A model generated the notes under the pieces. The model made no database searches, was not told where the DNA came from, and worked only from the letters and a program-made list of their open reading frames with translations. From Isoetes taiwanensis (Eukaryota > Streptophyta > Lycopodiopsida > Isoetales > Isoetaceae), in NCBI GenBank assembly GCA_021234155.1, contig JAJEKV010000137.1, positions 791,910 through 855,909 of the forward strand: DNA of 64,000 bases. Reading direction: 5' to 3'. The position numbers were made by a program, and so were the translations under genes. Shown piece by piece: positions 24,698-39,100 of this stretch. Position 1 is the stretch's first letter. Each line of letters opens with the position of its first letter.

Positions 24698-27600
24698 TCA
24701 AGCTAATGCAGTTGTCATAATTTCTCGGTATCGGCACTGTTGTTCATAAAGTGAACGAAATATTTGATATTTTGCATCATGGTACTGCTTGACGCGCTGG
24801 TCTTTGTTAGGCTCAATGACCTGCAAAATGCATTTGCCAAAATTAAGGAAACTTTTCAACAAATGGCATCATATGTTTAACATACCAATCCGGGAGCGTT
24901 CATTCCAGCCATGGCTTCACGTACAGTTGCAAATGTTCCAGATGCAACTGCACCAAGAACAGCAGCTCCTAGAAGAACTGACTCGTTCTCCTTGGGCAAG
25001 ATGACTGGACAATCTGATATTGCACGGAATGATCTTCAGATTGTAATTTTTATGCTGCAAGTCTACATGAACCTACCAACAATATCTGCATGTTCTTGCA
25101 AGTAAACTTTGTTCTTTGAAAGGCCACCACATGCTAACATTACGTCAATCTGCTCAAAAGCTCTACAAAAAGCGTCAGTATGCATCCAAAACGAATCCAA
25201 GGGCCTTCACCATGTAAAATTTGTGAAGGCACTGAATACAAACAAAGCATAAACTCCATGCATCATAAAAGAGTATTACATAGCAGAGGTACAAAAACAA
25301 CATTGTGAACCACATTAGACTTCCAGCATCAGTCCTGCCTGCTCAATTTTTAACTACCTATCTGACATAGGAACCCAACAATCTGAACATGTGGCAAACT
25401 GATAATTAACAAATCCCACCCCATCACTTGCAAGGACAAATCGAGATGGTAAGCAAAGACCTTCAATCCATGAGCATTGTAGTGCTCCACAATGTGGCGT
25501 GTCCCATATGCTATACCTTGAACAACTGCAAGGTAAAGAAGAGCAAGGCTCACTTCACTAGTGTCTAGATCCAGACCACTGATCATACCCCCCGCCTGTG
25601 GATCTGCAATTGGTGACCTGAAGGATAGAACAAACGTGATGCATGCTGGCATGTTCAATTGCAGCTCTTTACACATGAATGTCGGGTGATTTACCTGTTG
25701 CCGTGGAAATCAGGCAAAACATGCAAATGTTTTGTTAAAGCACAACGAAAAGGGATCCTTGAATCATCAGCCAGTTCTTCTAATATGTTATTCAGCATTT
25801 CATATATTGATATTTCTGACAATATGCACCATAATAATTTCGTTACCAAAACAATCACAAAGAAGGGGTTGACTAAATAACAGGTAGCATTCTACTAATG
25901 ATAGCGTCAAGAAATGTTGTGTATTATACTGGAAAACTTCATACTTTCTGTGTAATTTTTCTTCTGCACAACTTTGGCTGGCTGGTTTCTTTTGACATCA
26001 ATGTCACAGAGGTCCAAATGCCATGATCTTATCCCCCAAACTAGCATCTTAAGTTATCTAACCCATCACATCCTGAGTACATGGATGTCACCAACTATGC
26101 AAACTATCCTAATCTATATGTCAGATGTACGAAACCTCTATGACATGATTTTGATCACAATAGTTTTTCACATTCTGATAGATAAACATACTCTTTGCAG
26201 CTGCTCGATTTGCTAAAACTGGAGCTGCTGCATGACTCTCAATTATGTGGTCTATTAATGCACCAGTTGCACTCTGCCCACCTTCAATAAGCCAGAACCC
26301 AGGAACCATAGCTGCAAAATGCCACCAATAGAATTAAGAAAAAGGGTAGCTAATGCTGACTGAAATGCTATAATGCTTCTTCATATGGTCACACTAAATT
26401 AAAGTGAAACTACTTCCAAGTACCTGACCAATATGGGCCCCATACACCTGGGATGAAAAAAGCTTGTTAGATGATATAGCCATATGACAGGTGGATGTTC
26501 CACAAACCAACACCATTCTGTGGCAGAGTGCTTCATCTGCAGCAAAACCTAGAATAAATATATGCCAGGAGATAACAAAATGCAACAGAATAGACCACAA
26601 ATAACTATACTCACCAACACTTTCTAGGTTAGGAGTTGTATTGCCATTTACCATGTCCAATGGCTTATAAATGCCCTCCATTACACCAACACCACCAGCA
26701 TGGGCATCTATCAATGAAGTTGCTACAGGCGTCCCTTCATTTAATCCAAGCTCCTACAGGTCAATATGCTAAAGACGTGAGTCCTAACTTATGTTGATTT
26801 CTTGATCCTTCGGGCGCCAGCTATATCACTAGTGCAAACAGATGAAAGAAAGAGACCTTGATATTAAAGCTGGCTGTAAGAGACCACATCAAGGCTATTG
26901 TTAGAACCACACATAATGTTTGAACAAAATTATTCGACCGCTTTTTAAAGTTCATGAGGCTCGTAGTTATATTCGCAAAGTGAGCACTCAGAGGGATTCC
27001 ATAAATTTACATTAGCTTGATATCGCTTTTCAGAATACAAGGCAATGTGATCATTGAATAGAAATGTAAATGTTCCATAGAAGTTCTTCCCAGCTTTGGC
27101 ATCTGTCAGCAATCTTCAGATGAAATGCTTACCTTTGCAGCTGTTTGAGTAAGTCCAGTACCCAGTGGATGACCAGGGAAGGCAACATGTCTTCCTGAAA
27201 TTTACCCATATTCCAAATCAGTTTTACCTTCTTTCAGAAACATGCATTTCATAAAAGTCATAGAAACACATCAAGAAAAGAGACATTTTCTGCTTTGCCA
27301 TGCTTCCTTCCATCCAATGGTTCCAAGCTGCCCATAGTCAAATATTAATAGACTGAAGAACGCCCACAATATGTGGGAGCAGTACAGATACAAAAGACTA
27401 CAAAATTTTAATGTAAATTTGAACCAAATACACAGATTAATTCCTTCCTCTCCCTGGCTATGATCTGTTATAAAATAGGGAAAATGCCTCTCCGCTTTGA
27501 CAAGGATAACCTGACTGAGTTATCTCTGTGAAAGAACTAACAGAGAAGCATATGACTGGTGAAAGAAATATACGAAGGAAGAGAAATGAAGAAATTATAC

Positions 27601-30600
27601 AAAGACCTCTAAGGTTATGAGACCACATATCATAAGAAGGGAGCTTAATATTACCAAAAAATATGGATCCAGGATGTAAAGATGTTGAGCCAGCTTGTGA
27701 TGGAACATTATACAGGACTTTGGGGGGTGGTTTACTATATTCGTCTGCCAGCAAATCTAAGAAAGTGCATTGGATAGGAAAGCGGTGCTTTCTTACTTGA
27801 GAAGATCAATGAATGAGGAAGCTTTCTATAGCGGATTCTAAAACCTGCATCTAAAATGATGTCATGGAGGATGCTCACCAAGGAAGAAGCAAATTTGTCG
27901 ATCCTAAGGGAGCCACACATTTGTGACTTCCAAGAGAATAAAAAGATTAGCAAAACAAAAGCACAATGATAGGAAATAAAAGATGCCAAGTAGATATGAT
28001 GGCAAATCAACAACTTTATATCTCAAATAGACATTTAGATTACATTAAATATCTAGGGGGCTCTTGCCATCCCCTTGCAGATTCAAAGCTGTAGTTCTTA
28101 TAAACCCTATCAATCTTCAGTATTAGCTGATAAAACAATCCTTCTTTCTTTCGTTCTTCCATCTTTTGTTCTATTGTTCTTTCTTTCACCTCTGCTTCTC
28201 CAGCAGTGTGTTGTTGATCTAATTACAAAGCAAGCAGACGAAAAATTGATCAGCTATTAGGTTTTAAGAAGCTGCTACGTTTGTGAATTGAGAGGCCTCG
28301 GAATCACTTAGAGAGACGTTTCCATTGGAGGCATTTGAAAACTCCCAACCCTTGTCAGAAGATTAGTTGGAGCCTTGGATTGGCTTTCCCTAGCAGATTA
28401 GACATTGTTTATTAGCAGCTGGAGCTGAAATGATGGATAAAAAAGATCTTGCATATCTTTGTCTCTACCTTCCAACTGCTTGTCACAAAGTCTACAATCG
28501 GGTTTACTTGAGATTTCAATATACTATCCTCGAATCAAACATTTTGATGCCACTCAAGCAAAGGTCAGGAAACTTATTGGGCTTGCACTACTGCTCATTC
28601 ATGACACGCTCACGGATATGTCCACATAATCATCAGCATGATGAAGTTTGAGCACCATTTCGATATCATCAGACAATGTAAGGAAGAAAAGGAATATGGC
28701 CAGTTATCCTGTATTTCCTGCTTTCCACTGGCTTAAGGTGATAATCAGATGTAAGCTTAAAGCACCATAATTAAGGTTAAAGAATTAAACTGATGTCATC
28801 ATAATGATAAAGTTTTAGATATACAAGCGCGGGCCTTTCACGTTTCAGACACTTTTGTACAGAGTACTTATCTTGGGTGTCCATTTTTCACATTTTGTTT
28901 TTCTAGAGAAAGGTGCTTTGTTCGTTTGTTCAATTTTTATACCATGCAAAGTGTGGCATTTTGTGCTCGATAGAGACTGCAAGAAGGGACAAAAAGCTTT
29001 TGTGACGAACAATAAGACAGGCAATATCAAACCCACAGATTTTCATAAATGATTCCTCAGCAATTAAAATATGGGCAAAATCACATAATGCTTCCATAAG
29101 TCTTTAAATACAAGTCCTGGAAACAAGAACTGAAAAAAAAAGATTCACTTCAGGCATATCAAATATACTAAAAGTATCCAAGTATTAAGTATGAATAGCA
29201 ATGCCCATACCAATTTTAGTGTATTGTCCTTCAACAAGGTCACCAAGCCCAATTTCTTGCCAGAAAATCTCATCCCAACCACAAGCTTTCATTGACATAG
29301 AATTGTTTATTTCTTGTTGCATGTGTGCATGTCCCAAATATGTCCATTTACAAACCACTGTACATAAACTCCGAGTATCATCTCCTGTGGCCCTATTCAC
29401 AAGCAAACAGAATCCCCAGTTACGATCTCTCAGAGCTTGATGCTACAATTGTTTGTCTCAAAGCTTTAACCTGTAAGTTAGCCAGTCTGTCAAATCCATC
29501 CATCGAAATGCAACAGCCCATGACTCATGTAAGTTCTCTTTGACCCATAACAGCTGAAATTGATTACTGAATGTCAAACAGAGTTAAATTATAGTAACAA
29601 GATATGGTTTGATACTTGTCATAAAATATCATGTGCTAAAAGAAATCCTCTGTAACTTAATTTGAGTCACAGAAATACAGAAAAGGGAGAAACAAAAACA
29701 GAACCAAGTTGGGAAAAAAGGACATAGATTCCTTGAGCTTAAGGATTATCTCATGCCTGGCTTGGGGGTTGCTCCTGATCTAGGCGTCTCCAAAGTCTCA
29801 ATTTCTTTTCCTACACACTTTCCAACTTTGTTGGGCAACTTGCTAACCCAAATTGGGAAAGCCAATGAAGCTCCCACTTGTTGCTTTAGGACACAAATTT
29901 CTATCTTATGATATCACTTTCTCAAAACATTATCTGGTTCATTCAATGCGTGGTTAGAAGAGTAAAGCCATCTTCCTAAGTTAACTGATTCTTTCTGTGA
30001 ATGGTAAGACTGCATTCTTGGAGACATTGAAAAGTTCAAAATAATACTGCTAGATTTTGCTTAACCTTTATCTAGTTATTAAATCAAGATATAAAGGCCG
30101 GGAATACAACTGTGGGGAAAATGCATAGATCTTTGTCAGCTGGCTCTCATATGACAAGGCAAATGACTATAGAGATGGATTACAAATTGATTGATGTTAA
30201 TAAACTACGTGTAGGTTAGAACAAGGTAATATTAACCTTCGGAGGTTCCATTTCTGGAGAAAGACCACCACCAGCATACTGTAACACAGGTGATGAGGTC
30301 GCATTTATGCGCCGCTTGCAGCACAGCACGATGATCCATCCAAACTATAACATTGCGACGTGTATCTCCAGTAAGTGATATACTAACAGGCGAGTCATCA
30401 GCCCCTATTGCGACTGCATGATAAGGCAAGATAGATTTCTGATTAATGAAAGATGATTAACCTTTGTAGATCTCAAATTTCCACCACTAAAAATGCAAAT
30501 AGGTGCCTATACCAAGGGAACATGTAGCTGCAAAGCCAATTCCAGCAATTTCAGAACCAAGAACTCCAGCCACTTTGCAGGCACCCTTTACTGCTGCGCA

Positions 30601-31376
30601 TACAGCATGCCAGATATCTGTGGATGATTGCTAAGCAAACAGGCCTGTTGTCAGGAGAAACAAGTTTTTACATGAATTAAGATCAACACTAAAAATTAGC
30701 ACTACTTAACAGGTTTACTACCTCCACAAAATCACCATCCTTCCATATCTGAAGAGGGCTGCTTGAGATGCCGAGAAGAGCCCCATCTTCACTAAAAAAA
30801 ATACCTGTATATTAAATCCACAATTAGTTAAAGCAGGAGAAAGTTTAGGTTGTGGTCAGGAAGGCACAAGCAAACTGTATAGTCAAAAGTGAAAATGTAT
30901 GGTGTTAAGACGTCTTCATATAGAAAGAGATGCTTATGCATGCCAGCTATCATTATTTTCCTGATCTATCATTGTAACAGGAAAGAAAATGCTCTTAGGT
31001 TGAAGCTAACAGTTGGTAATATTGCAGGTAATAGCTAACTGTAATGGCCAAATGAGTCCTCTTCGATATTTATGCGTACACTCTGAATGTTATAATGAAG
31101 TTCGTTTTATAAAGAGATCGAACTATAGCGTCTAAGAGAATTATAGTCCATGACAGAGCAAATTGATAAGAAATATTAAAATTTATTTAGCTATGCGAAA
31201 TATATAAGCATCCACAGCAAATAGACTTGTATTGCCGCGAACTTATAGTTCTATTGTGTGAAATTTGCTAATTAAATACTGATCGATATGAACAGGTTAC
31301 CTGCTCTGGCGCTTCCAGTGCCAACGTCAACTCCTAAGTGCAATCGCCGGGAGCGTAGTACCACTGGAGTCGTCAT
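24698..31376 (-). CDS. FGGY: FGGY-family carbohydrate kinase (pentulose/ribulose-kinase type), 15 exons
   Basis: The enzyme is expected to phosphorylate a pentulose, probably D-ribulose, with ATP in the cytosol. Exons in order: 31301-31376, 30722-30804, 30513-30630, 30237-30413, 29471-29553, 29211-29392, 27133-27194, 26615-26753, 26424-26548, 26192-26311, 25695-25815, 25461-25617, 25077-25149, 24886-25013 and 24698-24820. Phases fit throughout. N-terminal [12 protein letters not shown], then catalytic-type [18 protein letters not shown], the nucleotide-site LACGGLSKN, and C-terminal LLGAAVLGA are seen. Length is about 588 residues, near the plant norm. Two frame breaks occur: near 30310 in exon 4, and at 26456-26461 in exon 9, where a T7 run appears shortened to T6 just before [10 protein letters not shown]. 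Both restore at the same exon's end, so assembly errors are as likely as a recent pseudogene. Confidence 0.88.
27195..29210 (-). other. Long intron of the FGGY kinase gene
   Basis: This interval between exons 6 and 7 is the longest intron of the gene (2.0 kb). It contains only short unrecognised open frames and no clear mobile element. Confidence 0.6.
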
Positions 31377-34207
31377 TGCGTAAAATGGCCAGAGGTTATC
31401 TTTTCCTTCATTCCCGCGAATTCATTCTGCGTGGAAATATCCGTTGCTGCCCTTTTACTTTTTGGCCCTTTACGTTGGAATAAAATTCCACCAGAGTGGT
31501 CTAAGTTAGTGTTGGCAAAACTTTCTAAACCCTATTGGAAAATTTCGTAATGTTTCCTCAAAATAGCCCGATATTTTCAGTTCTCAATCCGCAATTATTA
31601 TACCCTTATACAAATACTAGTAATGGTGCCCAGCGCTGCTGGGTATAAGTTGGAACCTGTAAATAAAAGGCCAGCAACGCTCCCAACTCGGAAGTTGTCC
31701 TACTTGTCCTCTAAGAATTTTTCTTGAACTGACTTTTAAGGCTACATGCTTTTTATCTCTCAGACCTAATTGTTATGTAGATATCCTTCCATAAATCCAA
31801 GTTCCTTCAATTGATGAAATCATGTTTTTATATAGCAAATTGATTATTTACTTGTAAACAACATATTATTTAACAACAAAAGAATTTGCTTACTAAGTTA
31901 TCAGTTGGAATCTGTCCAAATTTTATGTTCTTTGCTAGAGTCATAAGCACATCAAGCATAGCCTTAAAAATTGATCCTTATCATCTTCCAAATTTTATGC
32001 TTCTTTGTCAAAGTTATAAATGCACCCTTTATCATAGACGGAGCACAAAAAGTCTACAGTGGATTTAAAAGCAAACAATGTGCATCAAACGTTTGATATT
32101 TTCTAATATTTTACTCTTTTAGTCGTACATTAAAATACTATTGTAGATCAGAGAAGCACCATGTAATTTATGCCATTGTTATAGATTTTATGGCCATAGA
32201 TGTAAAATAAAAGATGTTTTTTATCAATTCTCAATGATGTGGGATGACATATAGATGGGCTGGAAAATTCAAAGATTGCTCAGTTGGCTCCTTCTTATCA
32301 ATTCTCGATAATGTGACATGACATAGCTAGAAAATTCAGAGAATGCTAGGTTGGCTTTAATCTATCAATTGTTTTTTATCAATTCTCGATGATGTGTTGA
32401 TGTGGCATGACACGTAGATGGGCTAGAAAATGCAGAAAATGCTTGGTTGGCTCCTTCTGAGGCAGGGGGTTTCGTGCCCACACATCACATGTTGGTTGCT
32501 TCATCATTAGAAAAACTCATGACTCATTCTTTACTTTGTACACATATCAAATCTATGCATCCACACATTCCAAGAAAACTGATACTGCTACTTTGACTGA
32601 GATGTTTTACAACCATGGACCATATCTGTATATTTGTGGCTCAAAGATGCCCCCGCTATGATACATAAACTTACTTTTCAAAATTAATGATTTGAGCATC
32701 AATCAGATAGCCAAATAAAAATTAGAAGTGTGTCACCTCAAACTGGCCAATGTAGTAAGTCTCAAAAATGATTTATCATTTGCAGGCAAATCATAGGTGG
32801 CAAGGCCAGTCCCACTAATCCACCCATTGTGTGTTGAGCTCCATTTTGTGCCTCTTAGATTACCAATCTAGACATCATAATCTTGATCTGCTAGGATGAA
32901 TCCAAATAAATTTTCTACTGGACTGTATATCCAGTTATCTCCATCCCCGCTCAAGAGATTAAGTTGTACTTATAAATTTTGAAAAATTGTTTTATGAAAT
33001 ATTTAACAAAGATGTTCATGCCATGCATGCCATGTCGATTAATTCATTGCAAACTTAAATGCATAGCATTTTAGTATTTACAAAGAGATGCATGCATGCA
33101 TACCATATTACCGTGTAATCAAAGATGTAATTTGGATGAATTAAGGATACTTAAGGTTCCTTATCCGGCTATCTAGAAGAAAACCAAATTTATCCGAGCA
33201 AGCGATGATGTTTGTAAGAGATACATGAGCACGCAATTACGCAGAAGAGAATAGGGTCCTGAATATGGCAGATTGATCCTCAAAGATCACCAACATCTCA
33301 GCACCATATTAGTATGACCTTCCAAAATGTGCGGTGCATATTACAATAAATGTAAAACATCCGCAGATTTTTCTACTCTACATATACTTCTATTGTGATT
33401 GAACAATACCTCTCTATCTATCTATATCAAGACCACAAAGCATGGTAAATCTTGATGTTTTCATGCTCGAAGCAAATCCATTGAGTGAAGTTTTGTCTTT
33501 TAAAAAAGAAGCAATAGGAGCCTAATATTCGCGGTGGAGCAAAGAATAGAAGCATACATTCAATGTTGTACCTGAAGAGAAAACAAAGTCGCTTCCATTT
33601 TCGTATTTCACCGAACTATGAAGCAAGGCTTAATCTAAAAACAGTAGCTTATGGCAAGGATCTGATACTGCTTATCGATCCTAAAACTGGATGCCGCTTG
33701 CGGAGAGCGTGTCGAGATGCCGAGATGCCCTGTTATTAAGATAAATGAGACATTGGCTTTTCCACGCATGTGGATAAGTCTTGGTTATCCAAAACAAAGT
33801 ATAAGAGATGGGAATAGCCTCAGATTCCAAAAAGCATCTCTCCACAACGATGGCATCATTGCGCAGTTTTAGGGCAGCTTTGGCATCTGAAGCAGCTCAG
33901 CCCTAACCAAGAAGAGCTCCCACGGTTTGCTGCACTCTAGCCGATCCGTGGTTTGCCGATTTTTCAATGACAAACCTATGCAAAGAAACTTAAGAAAGGT
34001 GAACGAAGAAAAAAAACTAAACCATGATTGAATTATAGCCTTGGATCGATGTAAAACAACTTGAACCGTCCGATTTAGGGCTGGGTCCAACACTTACTGA
34101 AAAACTTTATAATATAAGAAGATACCTGCAATATACCTGAAAATTACCAAATCCATTGCCCCTTAATAAGGGCAATCCAAAAGATTACTCGAACTAGAAG
34201 AGGACTC
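31377..34207. other. Intergenic DNA upstream of the kinase, with a triple repeat
   Basis: At about 32225-32460 a unit of about 85 bp occurs three times. Its words are TTATCAATTCTC, GATGTG, ATGACA, GGCTGGAAAATTCA and TTGGCTCCTTCT. No gene is recognisable. The right end (34140-34207) is the unoccupied flank of the 12.4-kb transposon. Confidence 0.5.
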
Positions 34208-34210
34208 TTA
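34208..34210. repeat. Left target-site duplication, TTA
   Basis: The trinucleotide TTA immediately precedes the left terminal inverted repeat. It is matched by TTA at 46586-46588 directly after the right repeat. Confidence 0.75.
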
Positions 34211-34225
34211 GGCCCTTTTTCCACG
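34211..34225 (+). repeat. Left terminal inverted repeat
   Basis: GGCCCTTTTTCCACG is identical to the inverted right end for 15 bases, after which similarity becomes patchy (TCTTAT and CCACATAAG-like blocks). Confidence 0.85.
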
Positions 34226-34340
34226 GCAGTCTTATTTTATGGCTGCCATATTTTTATAAGACACCCTTTTGGGTTCCATGTCAGCTCCACATCATAGATA
34301 AGACACCGCCCTAAAAATTGATTTCCATTATTACGTAAAT

Positions 34341-34395
34341 ATAAGACATGTCTAGTTAAGATAAGACATGTCTTATAACTGGTTTTCCATGGACG
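34341..34395. promoter_or_regulatory. Left subterminal palindromes, likely transposase-binding sites
   Basis: ATAAGACATGTCTAG (34341) is followed by the perfect 16-bp palindrome ATAAGACATGTCTTAT (34361-34376) and then CTGGTTTTCCATGG. The same pair of blocks occurs inverted at the right end near 46479-46515. Subterminal repeats of this kind commonly bind transposases; binding here is inferred. Confidence 0.6.
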
Positions 34396-37300
34396 ATTGT
34401 TTCAAATCTTGAGCAAAGACTGCGGCAAAAGAATCTACAAGGGAAAGCTGGAAATTCGACCTGCAAAAGCTTTGTGCAATTTCTCCTAGCTTTGTGCAAT
34501 TTCTTTGAGCTGCAAAGCGTCTTGCAAAAGCTTCAAGTTTTCATGCTTAGAAGCTAAGCATTATTTCGTTAATTTGAGAATAACCACTTTCTCATTTGCA
34601 TGCTTCACGGACACACTTTAGCATAAATATAATATAAAATGAACTATACAACAGTAAATAACTTTGAAACTTAAAAAGATTTTCATAGTAGCTAAAAGTC
34701 AAATCATATTACAAATTTCAAACAAAGACAACTTTTTCAAATAACTACATAATTTTATTTCAAATAATTTACATAATTTTATTAGATGAGAAAAAAAGTT
34801 TTAAAGATTAACTTCACACAATACAATAGAACTTGAGTCACATTATAGTTTTTTGCATATTAAAACTTTGAATTAGACAATACAACATAAACTACTAGTA
34901 GAGTCATTGTTAAGGTTCTTATGTGATAGAACTTGAGGCATCACGTGCCTTCTTCTTCTCCTTGATTTGCTCCAAGACAACTGCATTGGTAGGGTCAATT
35001 ACTTTCAGCTCCCCAAGGTTGTTCAATGCCATTACTACATCAGAAGACTTCTCAATTTCATATAGCATTGGCAACAAATCTGTCATCAAATAGTTATCAG
35101 TTCTATAATCAGAAGGCTCATACGGCTTTGGAAATCCTGCATTATCCAAGTTATTATAGCATTCAGAAGTCGATCGCCAAGCATGAACGTATTCATTCCA
35201 TTATACTTGCCCTTAAACTTTCCATATACCTTCTTCAAATTCTTTAAGTAAATCTGTGTATTTCCCAGTTCCTTGATATTGAGAAACATTTTCTCACATT
35301 CTGCTTGTGCCAAATGAACAAGAAGCGATTTTTGAGCTTACTAAGGCCACATGCATCCAAAGCATCCAATAAAGTATCCATAGTAGACACTGACCAAAGA
35401 GCCACATCAAAATGTACTAGACAAGCCATCAAAAACTCATATGCCTTTGGACGTGGATAGATATACCAAGCAATGATTGAATACGTGGTGATCATACATT
35501 GAGGGATCATGATGTCCTGTTTGATAGATTCTATAAAGAATGCCATTGCAATCTAAGACAAGCAACTTCTTCGTGAATTGGTCAATGGCATCCTTCTCTT
35601 GTTCTTTACTGGCACTTCCAACATCATCTTTTGGCATCTCATCTAAATTCATATGGTCTTCATTACTAGTGCCTATATCATCATGAAGCATAGAGTCATC
35701 TTTTTGCACTTGATTTACATTTAGGGGCTCTATATCAATATCCTCTCCATCAGTGTGAATAACTGCTGCATCTTCCATGTTTGTATCAACAACCTCATTA
35801 TTTGGTTCATGCACAGAAGGTTCCTTAAGCATAACCATACCTCTATCATCGTCCACCACCTCATTGTTCACCAACATGAGTTGCATGTCTTGGCCTGATG
35901 TGCTAGCACTTTCCGACGAGGCTTCTAGCTTTTCTAATGTGTGCAACCTGCATCAAACTCAAAATTGAATAAATGAGAAATGCGAAGTAAGACATATATG
36001 ATCGAATAAAAAAACTTACAAAGCGTTCTCTCGTCTCTTTTTCACAATTTGTGCAGCAACAGATGGTGAAATATCACCCTCAGAATCAGACTCATCTGTG
36101 TCATGGATTTCAGGTTCCTCTATGTTGGATGGACTATCTGCTCTATCCAATAAGTGTACATCTTTTTTCTTATTCTTTGCATCATTCTTATGTAGACTTT
36201 CTTGATATACCACAACGTTGTTCAAAAACTTCTCACAAAACTCATACTCTACGCTTCCAGCAGCAATTGACACACATTTTTTCCCAAGGCATATAGCTGC
36301 TTGACTTATACTCCCATGCATATACCATTCACATGCCATAGTATCTTTATTTGTAAACATTTGCACCAAATACTTTGCCACATGCGGTCTTATGGAAACG
36401 GAATTAACAACCCCACCTTCCATTTCAACATCTGAGTAAGAAGGAACATCTGCAAGATACTTATATAAGTGCGATGATCGGCTTTCTATATCGTCTTTCA
36501 GGAACATAGTGTGTATTGGCTTAGAGCTTGTCCAACAAAGTCCTGCTTTTAAGTTCTTATCATTTGGCTTCGCAAGCATAATTATGAAACAAAATGAGAA
36601 CGTAGTATCACAAGGAATGTATTGCTTTGATGGAGAGTCGTGCTCATAGGTTGAGTACACTATATGTTTATCACATTCCATTGTCCCAACTGACCTCATT
36701 GCAGACCAACATTGTGGACCTGGTGGAGTGAATAAAATTATTGTATATGTATCACATGAGGTTAGTGTGGAACACCTTTTCCAAAATTGTTCCCAATCAT
36801 CTGCGTCCCAATTTTCGTTCTTACGCAAAGAAGATGCAAATCTAAAACAAAAGGGATATGGGGCCTTTAGGAACTCCCCGGCTCAACATAACCTTTAACA
36901 CCTTGTGCTATTATAAAAGGAGAAGACATCTTATTAGGATCAACTTTCTCACTATCCAAAGTCCCAACTTATCGTGGTATCCAATCCAAAACTATGTTGG
37001 GAAGATCTTCCTCCTTCTTATTCTTTTGTAGCACTGAGGTAATGTAAGTTCCGGCCCACTTGCGACATTTGTCTACTTCTTCATCAGTGATACCATATTT
37101 TTTGGCATGGTCCTCAAAGGTAGCATGTTTCTTTTCGTTGGATCAAGTTAATATAAGAAGCAATACCATTTCTTATTACCCTTTCTCTGTTTCAATTTAA
37201 CAAAGATACCCATTCATATCCATTACATCTCAGATGCTTTCCCCGCTTGCTTTCCCCGGCTTAGTCATAAACACCTCACCACTTAATATATGTTTTGTTA

Positions 37301-39100
37301 AATCCAACATCTCCTCAGGAAGTAAACCTTGCACATCACGCATTAACTTAGTATTGAAAAAATCAAGTGATGGTTCTGCAGGTGGCTTCCCATTCCACTG
37401 ATTTAATTGCTTTGCCATCCATTTAGTCCATATTAAATCCCAATTTTTCCAACATGCATCATTTAAGCAAATAAATGCCGATGTTTCGCTCATTCTTGGT
37501 TTTCTCTTTTGTTGACGATCTTTGCCGATTACTTATTGCTCCAATGGTAAGCTTACAATATTCCTCAAATTCCTATAATGCAACAAAGACTATAACTATC
37601 TAAATCTCAAATGCAAGTGGAAATGGTATCACATACCTCCCAACGAGTGCTTTTTCCAGCATTAGCTATTGCCTTTTCAGGTCTTCCAAGCGCTATCCAT
37701 TGAGCACGCGCATGTCTGATTTGGTCAACATAAGGGCTATACAAACAAGCAATATAGATCAAACAATGAAAAAAATAGATGTACTCAAATACAAAAGAAA
37801 GATAAATGTAGATAACCTTTTATATGCCGATACATAGTTGATTTCGTTTTGTGCATGACTAATAATTGCCAGCTCAAGAGGTGGAGTGTTTGCAGCTAAC
37901 ACTCTGCAAGACCTTTTTGAGAACAATCTTCTCATTTTTTCTGTGCATTCAGCCATCCCAAGCAACACTTGTGCTGCTACTGCTGAATGTTGACCCTCTA
38001 TAACAAGAAATTCCATTGTTGGATCTGCAAAATCTTTTTCATCAGTCCAAGGAAATGGTATATGTGTATTCACTTTCACGGGGAGAACATCAGCTGGATT
38101 GGGATTTCGACACGGGCGCCAAATCATACATTCCAATATCTCATCCATATGTTCCTCGTTATAAGGACGATGGTTGAACAATGACGCTTTTCCCTTACAA
38201 ACCTTGAGTCTAGTTACATCAATCTCCACCAAGTGTCGAATACCAAGTGGATAAAATTTTTCCCATCTTTCTAACACCTTTGAGGCCTCTTGAGCTACAT
38301 TCATTTGTTCAGCCTCTGAAAATATCCATTTCTGTTTTTTTTCAGCTAATTGTTGAACATCAATCTCATTCTGATCTTCAACTTCGTCAAGAACAACCTT
38401 CTTCTGTTTATCTGAGTGATCGAGAGTATCAGATGCACTAGACACAATTTTCTCTTTCCTCTTACGCACAACCTTTGATTGCACAATTTCTTGTGATTCA
38501 TAATTCCCCCTTTGGATGCTCTCATCTCTATTATTCTTCTTCAAACGCTCAAGCACACATGCGGATATAATACTTTTTGCATATGTTTCTCGCCGCACTA
38601 CAGATATTTTACATGCCAAATCAAAGGACGTTTTTATTCCAGCCTCTTGCAAATTATTGTAAGAAGGTAGCTTCCATCCAAATGTTGCGCATGACATAGC
38701 ATCTCCACTAATGCTTGCTTCCATTAGACTTGGGGAAAAGTATTGGAGTTTCAGTCCATCAAACAATATAGGCCTTCTCGTTTTAGGGCCTTCCACCATC
38801 AAAGTCAGCCCATCATTTTCAATCTCCTCCACACCTAAAACTTGTCCAGCTATTTTCATAGCCATCATATTAGACTCCCGATAAAGCAAGCAAAGGTCAT
38901 ACTTCCTTTTACTTTCCATGATCTCTACAGCCCAACTTGGACTCCTCCCACATAAAGAAGTTCTCGGTACCTCATAGCCACTAACAACAATCTTAAAAAT
39001 TGCACCATCATCATTCTCTTCCATTGTCATTTTGCCTTTTGGTCCTACTTGCTTTATTTCCCTTTGCACATCTGCATATTTCAGAAAAAAATCCATTAGT

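Noticed and set aside
36020-39071. Bacterial or phage contamination, because of ParB-like and methyltransferase-like domains
   Set aside because: Exons are bounded by GT-AG introns with matching phases, and the gene lies inside a TIR-bounded element with plant-type transposase.
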